Shown: one piece after another, positions 48,101-60,800 of the stretch | How positions within the stretch are numbered: position 1 is the first letter of the stretch | Layout: each line of letters opens with the position of its first letter | Assembly: GCF_041296385.1 (NCBI RefSeq) | Contig: NC_091015.1 | Coordinates: 93,604,004 to 93,668,003, forward strand | Origin: Aphelocoma coerulescens | Lineage: Eukaryota; Chordata; Aves; Passeriformes; Corvidae | Length of the DNA stretch: 64,000 bases | Direction of reading: 5' to 3' | Translations under genes and position numbers: made by a program | The notes under the pieces: generated by a model | Database searches by the model: none | The model's input: the letters and a program-made list of their open reading frames with translations, nothing else | Told to the model about the DNA's origin: nothing

Positions 48101-49686
48101 ATGCAAAACCCTTGCACATAGAGCTCTGGCCAGCCATACAATGTTGACCTTTTCTTCTTTCTCATTTCCAGACCTATAGAAGTCTAACATTTTAATACGT
48201 TTCAGTGCTAACAAGCTATGTCATAGCTCACAAGTAGGATGGCAAATTTGAAAATGGGAGACGTTTGTCCATATGGCAACCTCTGTTTCAAAAACCAGGA
48301 GTTTGGGGAGGAGTGAAATTACAGGGCAAAAATTTTTGCAGCTGGCTGAAAACTAGTGATGTTGTGGCACTTGATCTACCAGCTGCTGCTACAGAAAGTA
48401 ACACCAGGCCTTTTCCTGTACTTAATGAGATCACTAAGTTGGGGTCTTTATTACGAAAGCTCCTGTGTTTCAGGAAGAAATGTAGCAATCTCTTAGATTT
48501 CTATTTCGGTTTTAGAGATTGTTGTAAAAGTTTATGAATTAAAATTATTTGGGTGCAGAACATGACTGGCTGAAGGATAGAGAGATTATGGGCAACTGCA
48601 TACTTACTTCCTCATGAATTCAAAGTAAAAACAATTTTTTTAATCACTGCAAAATTATTTTAATAGTCTGAAAGGTCAAAGATATTTAAATCCTTAAATA
48701 CTTATGAAGGCCACAATAAGAACACACTACAGATAAGAGAAGGAACAGGAAGATCCAGTATCCTCAAACCCTTTGTCTATATCAAGGAGAATGTCAAATG
48801 TTTTACAGCAAGGTAAGTAGAAAAACAAGCTGCAATTTTGCAAGAAACAGCTCAATTAAAAGAAAAACCACAAACCAACCAAAAAACCCCCACCAGTACA
48901 AGATTGCTCAAAATAACTGCAAAGCAACAAAAAAATAAATATTTTAATTACTCAGTATCCTAGATGGTTCCATATTTCCAGTACTAAAATAAATTTGGTA
49001 AAGAGTCCCTTTGTGGGAGAGGAATTGATGTCATTTTACAAGCCAGGAAGTTGCAATGTTGTCTTCTAATTGGGATGGGTAATTCTCTTTGTAGCTTTTG
49101 CAATCAGAGCACTGAGGACAGCAGCAGGATATTCCTTTTTTGTAATATGTATGTTATTTGATGTGATTTTCTTTTTAACATTCTTGCAGACTGAACTTTC
49201 TCATAGCTCTAAGGTGTTCTGTGGAATGACGGGATTTATTTTCTTCAGCTCAGGGCATACACAGACCCTATCTATACACCAGTGTGGATAAAAACAGACC
49301 ATAAACTGTAAGCTCTTTAATCAAACCCAGGAAAAATAAACAAGGAACAAGAATCAGAGTTATGGTCCCTTTAGAACACTTCTGTGTCATACATATAATC
49401 AATATCATTGACTCTAATTAATAACTCTTCATAATTTGAATCTAATTTTTTTTTTTTTTTTTGCCAGAGGGGAACTCATGCTCTCTTCTGTGAGAAGGAA
49501 TCAGGCAGCCACTGCACTCTTCTGCCTGCCTGCAGAGAGGTAATTTGTGTTTACATGCACCTCTGGGATCATTTAATTTCTTTACTACTAAAACTGATCT
49601 TAAAATGTTCTCTCAAAAAGACTGAGATTAATTTTTATGTCCTGGATGTCATATACTGGTGAGTATTAGTGTGCTATAAGAATAAT

Positions 49687-49767
49687 TAAAAAAAAAAAAA
49701 AAAAAAAAAGAAATACCATAAAATTAAAACAAAAACAAACAAACAAACAAAAAAACCCAAAACCAAA
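49687..49767. repeat. Poly(A) run followed by AAAC repeats
   Basis: A run of about 23 A is followed by A-rich sequence with AAAC units. It may be the decayed tail of a retroposed sequence, but no body is recognisable beside it. Confidence 0.7.
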
Positions 49768-51283
49768 ATCTATGGAGTAATACATCAATCTTTGACATGT
49801 TACAGAAATAATCCTATGTCTGATCTTAAAATAACTTCAATCTTTTCCTATAAATCTGGTTCACTCTTAAACCTCCACCCACTGCCCTCCAACACTAAAA
49901 TCTCGAATATAAGTACATTTACTTATGGGACCAGCAATACGTTGCCAAGTTTCATGTGTACCAGTAGATTTCTCCTTACTTGCCCCGATCAGGAGTATTA
50001 CTAGGCTATCTCTCCTGCACTGTCTAGCAGTCTTCATGAAGTTTATTTCATATTATTATCTACCAGTCTTAATGAAATTTCTTCATATATCTCTCAACAT
50101 CTTGCCTCCTGGCAAGTTTTACAGAAATTAATCAGTAAGTTCAAAAGCTACCAGAAGGAAGGACAAACAGATAAATGAACCAATAATCATGTATGTGCTC
50201 ATTATTCATGTACTGATATGCCTAACCCTCAAAAACCTAATGTTGATTTCAGATTTCTCCCATAATTTTTGTAGTTCATACTGTATGTAACTGCACTGCA
50301 TATTAATACTCTCAGTTATCAATATATATGGAAATTAAAATCAATGGACAGTTTAGAATTACATGGATAAATTACAGTAAGAACATATACTCAGTGCAAT
50401 TTTTCTACTGCATTGCAAACAGTTGGCAATCAATATGTGCTTTAATCTATTCGATAAACATTTTGAAATTCTGTTTTTCATTATCTCTATATGAAATTAT
50501 GATTTATATAAACATGTTTTTCTCAGGTGATATTTTTCTCTATCAGTGTTCATAATGATCTGGGATAAGCTTTTTAGTTGGATATACTCAAGAAACTTTT
50601 CTGCTTGTCTGATGAGTATGACAAACTTTTATCAAGCTCATTTTTCATAATTTGGCAGCCTGTGTTAGGAATCAGTGGTCCTTTGCTATATAGGTCGCAA
50701 AAAATGTTTTGGAGAAGAAGGAAGGATAATGACAGTGGTGTATAAGTAGGGAAAGTGATGACCCACAGAGCTGGATTAAACGGATTCCAGAATGTCCTCA
50801 GAGTCAGAGTTATTAATAATGACACTCTTACAAGTGTCTGTAATGTTTTTTAAAGAACTTGAAATATGTTGAGATCTCTAATCAGTATTTGGGTTAATTC
50901 TTAACTGGAATTCATCCAACAGTAAAATTTGCTCTCAGGAAACGTAAAAGTTCTATTTTCTGGTGTCAGGCAAATGCTGTCAAGAGTCAGCAAGGTGGGA
51001 TAAAGGAAGTATTAAGTTTGGTTTACATTTGGGAAGGAATGAAGCAAATATTAAAACCTCTTCATGCTGTTGCTGCCAATTCATTCCATCTTTACATAAA
51101 ACATGTCATTTTTTTCTCCTTTGTGCCTCAAAACTGTCAAGATGTCATTTGTCAAGTCAGGCTTTCTATTCCACAGCCCTAGTGTGAAGCATCTTGGACA
51201 CCCTGAAACAGTTTTTTCTAAATCACATGGTTTGTGGGAGTATATTCTGAGTAACACCTCAAAAGTTAGCACAGTACCTCCAA

Positions 51284-51663
51284 TTCATAGAACAAAATCA
51301 TGGGGTCATAGAATCATTATGGTTGGGAAAGACCTCTAAGATCAAGTCCAACCATTCACCCAGCACCACCATGTTCACCACTAAACTCCGTCCCTAAATG
51401 CCACATCTACACATTTTTTGAACACTTCCAGGGATGATGATTCCACCACTTCCCTGCTCAGCCTGTTCCAGTGCCTGACCACCCTCACAGTGAAGCTATT
51501 TTTCCTAATATCCAAAATAAATCACCCTCTGGCATAGCTTGGTGTCATTCCCTCTTTGTCCTCTTGCTTGTTACTTGGGAGAAGAGACCCACATCCATGT
51601 AAAACCTCCTTTTGGGTACATATATAGAGTGAGGAGGTATCTCCTGAGCCTCCTTTTTGCCAT
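51284..51663 (-). repeat. CR1 LINE 3' fragment, about 380 bp
   Basis: In plus orientation it starts with TCATAGAATCATTATGGTTG, then GGAAAGACCTCTAAGATCAA and GTCCAACC, and runs on through the segment containing CCCTGCTCAGCCTGTTCCAG to CTCCTGAGCCTCC. This is the reverse complement of the last few hundred bases of avian CR1, covering the end of ORF2 and the 3' UTR. It lies in the same orientation as ADCY2 in intron 3. Confidence 0.92.
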
Positions 51664-54600
51664 CACTTTCTATTCGTACCAGCATTAGTGACAACCCCTA
51701 CAGAGCAGTATTTACACTATAGGCACCTAAAATACTACACAGCATTGTTAGGAATAGGCTGTTACTCTCAAACTAGCTGAGAGCAATGATTAAACAATTT
51801 GAGGTACTTGTCCAGAGTCCATGCCTCCAGACTGGTTCTGTTCTTTTACTCCTACCTTCTGTTCCTTGTCTTTTAAAGAGCTATTTATCCATGCACAGAT
51901 CTCCCTCTCAGCTTCTCAGTTCACTGAAAAGGTTTGGGCAAAGGACTCCTTCAAAGGCATATAGCTATCAATGAAATCAGCCTCATCTACGTGTTTGTTG
52001 ACACCTTCAGTCAGCTTCAAGATACTTTTAAGGAAAGACTTCCTTTTACTCCTTTCAAAATAGAATGTGTTTATCTCATTCTCTGTTCTTACAGCTTCAT
52101 TTTTTTGCCTCATGAAGACACTGAGTTTGCATACCTAAAGTCTCCCTTTCTAGAACCTTTCTTAAAGTTCATTTTCATATTTTCTATCTTACAGTTGTCA
52201 GGAACCAAGGTCTATTTTAGACCAGTCTATACATGCTCTCCTTTACCCATCCCTCCAAGAAGGATTTTAATGTGAGATTTTCTTCAGATTCTTCTTCAGT
52301 GAACAGGCATACAGAAATTGTTTCTCTGTGATAGCCTTGTCCTCCCTGAGTATTTTTGTAACCTGTGTGTCAAATGTCCCTACAGACCCTATGAAAGTCC
52401 TCTCGTAACTCAAGTGCTGAAACAAGGATCCAGCATGCAGGAAAGGGGAGATTGGTTTGGTTAACTGCCATAGCTCTAGTTGCTATCTAAAACAAATTAC
52501 ATACTTTTAGGTGTATGTTCTTCAGACTCCTATCTGACCAGTGTAAGTGCATACAAAGGCATTTTGCAACACTTTAAAAAAACACTTGCACGGATGAAAT
52601 GTTTTCACTTTGGCTAATTAATTTTAGTGGTGCAAATAGATTCCAAAATTGCTGATAAAGCATGCTAATTAGCAGAATGGATAGCAGGGAAAAAATTGCA
52701 ACTACAACAGGCACAATCACAAGGTGAATTGAGATAGCTCCATAAGGTATTCTATAGCTCTATTACTGTGCATCTAAGGCAAATACTATTTTAGCTGAAT
52801 TACAATTTAAAACTGCTTATGATTATGTAATATTCAAAGTAAAAAATTTAATTTCCTATCATTTTCTGCTCACATAATTTACTCTTTCCTGTGTTCAAAA
52901 TATACTCTAAAGGTTTTGCTTTGTGGATAAACCTACAAATTTTGTGTACCATACAAGAAGCAGCTTTTAGGTTATGATTGCATGGAGGGAAAATGAAATG
53001 CTGGCAGTAAACACAACAAAGTTTTCCCTTCCAAAGAATGCATTTCAAAAATCAAATGGGTTTAATACTGGGAACATGAAGACAAATAGAAGTCACTAAA
53101 CTGGCAATAGTGCCATTTCCATGATAACCTGCCTACCACCTACACCTCTGCCTTACTACCAGACTTTGCATTTAACACACTTCTTACAAATTCCTTTACA
53201 GTCTGTATAGTACATTTCTACATATTTGAGAAACAAAAAGCTGTGAAACTACTACTGAAATACAGCATGATGCTTGGCAAAAACTGACCGGCCTTCCTAT
53301 GTACAAAGAGAAGTTACTAATAATATGAAGGAAAGAATACAATTTCCAGATGATTGCAGTTATATTGTATTTATTAATTTCTGACTTCATTCCCAAATGT
53401 GACTGGATTATTGGAACACTATGGAGAAATTAGAAGTAGTCACATGAAAATACAACCTCTTTTTGCAAATTCTGATGCACACGTAGCAGCCAAAATAAAA
53501 AACCAATTTCCCTTCTCTAATGCTTTCAGTCTCCTGCCTGTCTTTATAAAAGATGCCTGTTTTGAACCTTGCATGTTCTAAGATAATAGAAAAATTACAT
53601 AATAAGTGCTCCTAAGCAGCAATATGAACAATGCAGAAAGTGCACATGACTTGCAGGATTTTTTCTGCATGGAATGACTATTTTTTAATTCTCCACAAGA
53701 AAAATAATCCTGTACAAAAAGAAAATTCCTATTTAAACCCCCTACTGGTTGCTAATACAAGTTATCTTTTACAGCAAAGTAAGTTTCACCCTGCAACCAA
53801 CCTACCTTTTAATAGTACAGCCTGCCACTACAAAGATTTGACAATACATCATGAAGATATGAGGTAATACTACACGAAAGAAGACCTGGAGCAGTATTTC
53901 TCACACACCAACCCTTCTTAATCAGAGAAGGCTGCTGGAGCATCCACATATTGCAAAGTAATGTGCTATCTGAGGGAAGCAGGTCTCAGCACCACATAGA
54001 ATAGCGGATTAACTTTGCTTTTCAGTTATGTTATGTTTAAAACACAATTTCCCAAATCTGTAAATCCACATACACACTAAATTAATTTTTCTTCACTTAA
54101 CATTTATCTTAAATTCAAGTTAGTGCATTTGAGTGTATGGACACTATCCATGTTCGCCTCTGGGACTGTATAACAGACCTTGCTCTGTTTTACTAACCAG
54201 TCAAACATATTCATGTGTTTCTCAATTCTCAGCAAAAGGCATTCATTATCTCTGCTTTGAATTTCCCCACCTGATCAACAAACACTGCTACCTTGTTATT
54301 CACCACCTTCTGCAGAGAAAGGTTTTCAATATACTTTTCTCTTTGAGGAAAAGACAACATCACAGCTAGGAACCCGCAGTTATCCAATGGCTCTAAGAGA
54401 GCACACAGTCTGACTCCTTTCCTTCTCCACTCCCACTGCTCATTAGACATTTTTATGAGCTGTGGGATGTTGAAGAACAACACAGGCAAACCTAAGCTGT
54501 TCCAACTCTCCCAATTCATTTCAGCACAAGTTTATCACTCTGCACAGAACTCCTCTCCAAGCAGTTTTCTGAGACAGCCTGCAAGCCAGAGGCTGCATGG

Positions 54601-56194
54601 GAAATAGGTGAATGTTACAGAAGACTTCAAAAATGACAGGCAGGTCAGTCGCTGAATGGCCATTTAGATGGGCAACACCAGTAAGTCTGGCTTTTGCAAG
54701 AGCACCAAGACAGGTCTGGCCCCTGCCATCAGGGCTACTTGAAGCAGAAGCATAACAAAGAATATGATCAGCAGCTCACAGGAGAACTCTTTCAATTCTG
54801 GCCCCAAACCACAATGAGAAAAGCCACATGGTCACAGGACAGGTAGAAAACACCCCAACACTTCATTGCTTAAAATGCCAAAAAACAGACAAAATGAGTA
54901 ATGGCTTAAAGTGCCAGAATAGGATTGCAATGAGTAAGGAATTTTGCTTCCTGTAGCCAAGACTTAAAAATTCCTGGGTTGTATTAGTGCTCCTTTATTC
55001 AGTTACTTTGCTTGTATTTTTCAGTTGGTTGCTCTGAAGATTCTTTGATTTGCTGTTGTGTATACATTCAAAAATGTGACTTTCTTTAGTCTTCCTACGG
55101 ATTTCTTCATCTTCCTCCACCTCCACTTCTTTGCACTGAACAGGTGGTGCAGATAGTGTCCATGGAGGTAACACAAAAGGGGACAGTGAATTAGTTCAAA
55201 GTGGTCCTTTGCAAGGCACTCTTCAGTAGAAGCAATGAGCAGCAATATTATGGCTATTAGAGACAGCTAGCTGGGCAGCACTGGAAGGAAAGTACAGAGG
55301 TACGAGTTGTGCATGAGGCCACCATCTCTGTCAATGCAAAGGCAGACTAAACCAGCAATGCAGAATAAACCAGCAATGAGTAGAAAAGAAATTCATGCTT
55401 TTCAGAAAATAAATACTTGTTACTCTTGATCTGTTCCTACTCTGAACCAATGTTCATCAAAAGTACTTCATACTTCGACAAAGAAAACAGTCGTATGACC
55501 TTTTATTGGTGTTCTGTGGAGCTGCCAACATTTGCCAGTATGGCTGAGGGCAGATGTATCCCCACTCCAGGTACCTTTCTCTAATTAGCACTGTGCTGAA
55601 CATACTCATTGCCTGCCAAGTGAAAAAATAGTGTGTTGTTTGTAGACAACACACCAAGACAGTGCACTGCTACAGAGCCCCAGAGATTATTTCCTGGAAA
55701 TGTATTTTTTTCCTCCAGCAAAATCTCAACATTCTTCCTTTCATCCCATCCTGCACTGGGAAGTTACAGAATCTCAGATAACAGGAAACTGTCTTTTAGT
55801 GTCTGAATTCATCCTAAAGACAGAAGGCAAATAATAAAAATGAAGTGCACGCTAAGTTAGCAAAAGCTTGCCACAGAAAGGGAGTTTTATTAGCTTTGAA
55901 ACTGGAGAAGCATTCTGGGCCACTATCTTACGTACAACACCACCACCAAAAGCAGCAATTTTCTATAAGGGATTAAGTGGTCCTCTCTTGTTAAGAAACT
56001 GGTGGGGTTTTTTTCCAAACCCTGTCTGCCATTTCTACATCAAAAACTCTCTTTTGATTTATATTCTCTCCACATTTGCATACCACAGAATCCAGATCAT
56101 CTTTTCTAAATCAGAATGCCTGGAGATGGCCTCAGATGCAAAAGATTCAGCGCACTATTTTTCTCAGTTTTTTAGAGACCTCAGCAGAGATCCA

Positions 56195-56560
56195 GTCAAC
56201 AGTCCAATTCAAGGACACGATGGGATGCAACCACAAGCGCTGAGCCTGCTGATATCATTACAAGGCCATCCTTGAGTGTCTTTAGAAGCTCATGGGGACC
56301 AGGGGAGGTTCTTGAGTTCTGCAAGAAAGCAAATCTCACTCTTTGTCTTTAAGGAAGGTAACATCACCTTGATCCCTAGGAAGGTGATAGTGCAAATTCT
56401 CCTAAAAACATTTCCAACCCTCTGAAGGACAAGAAGGTGACTGAGATTAGCCAGCATGGGGTAACGAAGGAGAAATCATGCCTGAACAACTTTTATGTGA
56501 TGAAATGACTGGCTTTGTGGCTGAGGAGGGAGTAGCTGATGTGACAGGGCTTTGAGCACA
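56195..56560 (+). repeat. Decayed CR1 reverse-transcriptase (ORF2) fragment
   Basis: Conceptual translation with frame jumps gives pieces typical of CR1 ORF2 before the catalytic box: a GHDGMQP-like start, then SSWGPGEVLEFCKKAN, IPRKVI-like, LKDKKVTEISQHGVTKEKSC and a GVADVTGL-like end. Stops and small deletions interrupt it, so it is an inactive relic. It begins abruptly at the 5' side and ends before the catalytic box. Confidence 0.75.
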
Positions 56561-56766
56561 CTCATAAACCTTAGTAGCCCTCACCAGCCTCACCTAGAGC
56601 TTCTACTGAAATCCCCAGGCCCGGGAGCTCCACATAGGCACAGCCTGGGGCCTTTAACTCCTGCCTGTGCTGTGCTGGAGGAATGCTAGTCTCCAATTAA
56701 GCTATGCCTGACCAAAGACACCCCTGAGCCGTGGACTAACTTGACCTTAGCCCTGCCTTGTCACTT

Positions 56767-56826
56767 TGGATGTGCCCAGCAACTGGATGTGCCCAGCAAC
56801 TGGATGTGCCCAGCTGGATGTGATCC
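56767..56826. repeat. 17-bp minisatellite, about 3.5 copies
   Basis: The unit TGGATGTGCCCAGCAAC is present twice in full, once shortened to 14 bp, then a partial TGGATGTGATCC. It sits in a more G+C-rich segment (about 56570-57000) of unknown family, directly after the CR1 relic. Confidence 0.9.
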
Positions 56827-57795
56827 TGACCTATGCATGGGCTTTCTGGCTTGACCCTGCACCTGTCTCCTTGCCATGAGTTTTGCTTTATGTAGGTCTT
56901 GCCTCTTGGTTGAACCTGGCTATGGTCTCAGGTGCCATGGGGCTGGGATCGGAGCAGTGAGACCCTGGCCCTGTTGCCCTGTTACTTATCTGCTTCCTTG
57001 CAAAGAGCTCTGAAAAGAAATGCCATTCAATTCAGTCAATTTTCACTAAAATAATATGATTCACCCAAGAACTTCAGCTCACTGCCTTCAATATTTTCAA
57101 GCAATTTCACTGGATTCAGGTACTGAAAACACAGTAAGAGCTTTATAAACAAGCAATGACAGGGAAGATTGAATTCATGAGATATATTTCTATTTGCTAC
57201 ACATTAAAATAGCATACTAAGGCAGAAAGAGGACATAATGTCAATGCTGTCTAGTCACTTTCCATAACAGAGATCCATCAGCAGGAACATTCTGGTCAAT
57301 TGGCACATCAAGTTTCATCTATGTTTCATCAAAGTATCTTTTATTTACAGAATAAAAGTGCATTGAAGCATTTATAGTTTTTAAAAACATAATTTCCAGG
57401 TACTGTAATTACACACCAGGAATGTTTCACGTGAATTAATGCTGAAGAGTTGCATCTACATCATCATTTCTAAAATTCACCAATGTCTCTGTACTTGGGC
57501 TTCAATCATTGCTTTCAAATATGCTTTTATGAATCACAAGTTATATCTGTGCATCAGCTTGCAGAATAAATTATCTTACTATACTAAAATATAAGCATAA
57601 CTATCACCTTTAGCATAGCTATGCAAAAGAGTTTTCATTGTATACCCACATATTGGTGAAAATCCAAATGTTCATGAACTGTAACATGAAGTACTACTGG
57701 AGTTCATCTTCTAAACTGCACAGATTATATAATATTGGGAATTTAAGCAGAGCACAGTTTTGACTAATATCAGTGTTAACTACTAGGAAAGTTGA

Positions 57796-57817
57796 TTTTT
57801 TTTTTTTTTTTTTTTTT
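57796..57817. repeat. Poly(T) run
   Basis: 22 consecutive T on the plus strand (poly(A) on the minus strand), with no recognisable retroposed body. Confidence 0.9.
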
Positions 57818-60800
57818 ACTTTCAGACTTATTTCCCTAAGAAGGCAAAATTACAAAATATGTTGAAACTTTTCTTTTTTTTAAAGTGACATAAAATGACT
57901 GATACACTCATCAAATCTTTCACTGATGGCCATATAACTTATGGTATGTTTGCAAACAATTGAGATAATGCTACTATATATAAAAATATATTTAGACTTT
58001 AAAATGCTACGTTTAATTTGGGAAAACAAATGACCTATTTAATATCAGAAAAGATAAAACTCTAGAACTACCAAAAATACCTATCTAATATAACTATACC
58101 AATCAAATCCTAAATATTTTTTAATGATTAAACAGTTAACACCACTGTGAAAAAACCCTACAATACTAAGAAGCAACTCACATATAAAGTAGTAATTGAG
58201 GAATAATGGTTGTTTCATCTTAATCAAAACACATCCTGCTTAAAAAGCATTATTTTATTAGTTTGGTAAAAGCTTAAACAAAACATCATTTTAGCAAATA
58301 ACGAGCTGCACTGTCATATACTAAAATGCAAACACTACCAATCTGTTACACAGCCTGCAACTAATTAGCATGGCTGAGTGACACTGGTGTATTACAAACT
58401 GTACTACACATCCTTTCAAGGTGGATCTATGTGGCTGACAGCTAACCACAAAACTGAAAGACCAAAACCCAAAGCCTCAAAGTTTAAAGCCTCAGGGAAT
58501 AAATTTCTTTGACCAAGGACGCACAACTCAACAGTAAAGCAGCGGTCGTTTATCACTGCCAGCACACTACCGCATTAAGTGTCCCAGCAACCCCTCCCAA
58601 ATTAAATCACATGCTCAAGAACAGGTAACTCTCAATCCTATTACCACTTTCCTACCCTTAATTCTGTCAGATGCTCTTTGTGATGTCACTGAAAATGTGC
58701 TGTGATGCTGTTATCCTCACTGGGATAGAGCTGTAACTGCACACCATGCTCAGACAATTCTGTTTTGCGGTAAACTACTGAGGTGTACAAAACACTCTTA
58801 GAGAAGAATTACTTCAGGATAACAAGTGAAGTTTACCCCGAATCCCGCTTCTGCCATACTGGAAACTATCCAGGCTTGGAAGTGCTTGATGTAGGTCATA
58901 GCAGTGAACCAAATACACTGCTTTTATGAAGTGCAACATGACCATACCTCAAGCATTACACACAGCAGTGGTCTACTCCTTCCAAAAGGGATGGAACAAG
59001 ATAAAAAACATGTGGAGAGAAGAGCCTGGAAAAAGGAGAGTATTATCCTTAACATTCTTCCAGACAGTGTGGCTGGTGACAAGGCTGCCCTTCAGCTGGA
59101 GCAAGCTGTCCTGACAGTGAGCAGGGAGGATGTCTCACCCAGCTGCCCTACAGGCTGCTGGCAACCTGCAGTACCTACGACTAAAGAACTACAGCTGCAG
59201 CCTCACACGCACACGTAGGTGCAGTAGCAGTGAGGATATCCTAAGGCACCGTGCCAGTCTAATGAAAACGTACGCATCCAATGGATCAACCAGTTTCCAC
59301 TGAAGTACAGCTGATGTAGAACTGTGGCAGTAAAACCACATTTGAAGTACACATAGACATCATGCAGTCACTTCTCCCATGCAGATGACTTCAACTTTGT
59401 GTCACCTTCCCACCCTAAAAAAATAATGATTAGACTTTGGAAAGTAAGTCTGGAGGAAAAGTCTCTTCGTTTACACACAGTATCAAAGTTGTACTGCTAT
59501 TAAATTAACTACCTGCATGTTTTGCTTTCTTTACAGGTAATCCAGGCAATCAGTAGGTAAAAATAAGGGATGTTAAGCATGGAGCTATTGATTAGCTGGG
59601 TTCCCAAGAGCAGTTTTAGCAGATTATAGGCATGAGAATAGCACTATCTGGTGTTTGTGACTGGCACACACCTATTAAATATCAGATGAGAGGGGGCCAA
59701 AATCTATGCAGATTTTAAAAATCAATACTCAAACTTAGCTGAAAAGACAGTAAGTGCTTCTGTGCTTTTGAATACTGTAAGTTTTACTAGGACTTTTCAA
59801 CATTTCTTGCTTGTGGACAATTGCTATATGGCTTCAATAAATGATTAAATTAATGGCACTTAAAATAAGACTTTTTTTAAAACAAATACCATAACGATAA
59901 AAGAATCATCAAACAAAGAGTTAGCAGGAATTAAACTAGTAGGACATAAAAACAGAATTAGAGAAGTTCATTAATATATTTAATGACTATGCACTAAAAG
60001 CAAATTAAAACCTACTCAAAAAGCATCTCAAGAAAAATCTAGCTGGATTTAACAAACTTTTATTCAGCAGTCTATTTTTTCATAAATTCTTTAGAGGCTT
60101 GCCTGCTATTATATATTGTAGGCAATATTAATCTGATATTTAAATGATTCTCTACCAGTCTTTCAACACTAATTTAGTATTCAATATAGAACTCATCAAC
60201 ATGCTTAGAGTGAACTAAGCAACATGCTTAGACTCAGTTTAAAAATGCTCAAGGGATAAATCCAAACAACCACCAGTAGTCAATTCCAACAAAAATTGAT
60301 AATAATAAACCACCTCACAACTGAAGAAATTATAATTTCATATGCTGAAAAATAATATAAAAATAAACAAATTATAGCACAATAGTTGGAAATACACTGA
60401 AAATTTCTATTATGGATGAAGGAAAAAATTAATCTTCTACCCCAACTAGAGACTAGTGTCAGATGGATAATTAAGAACTGAAGTACAAAGGGAGTACAAA
60501 GATTACTGCCAATATACAGAACAAAGATAGTAAAACAAAGAAAAGTTGGAATTATTGATAAATTATCCCACAGTAGAAGAAAATGTATAAAATTTTAAAA
60601 TACAGAAATTATTATATTCACCATAATAACTTCTATATTACTCATACCTGGGGGAAATATTCAAAGCAAATCAACTGCCTTAAAGACTCAGGTTAAAACA
60701 GGATGCTGACCGAGGTGGTTATAAAAACACCTTGTCATGGATGTCTAAGAAAATCCCTCACAGTTATAGACAAGGCTTCAAGATGAATCCTGGATTCTAA

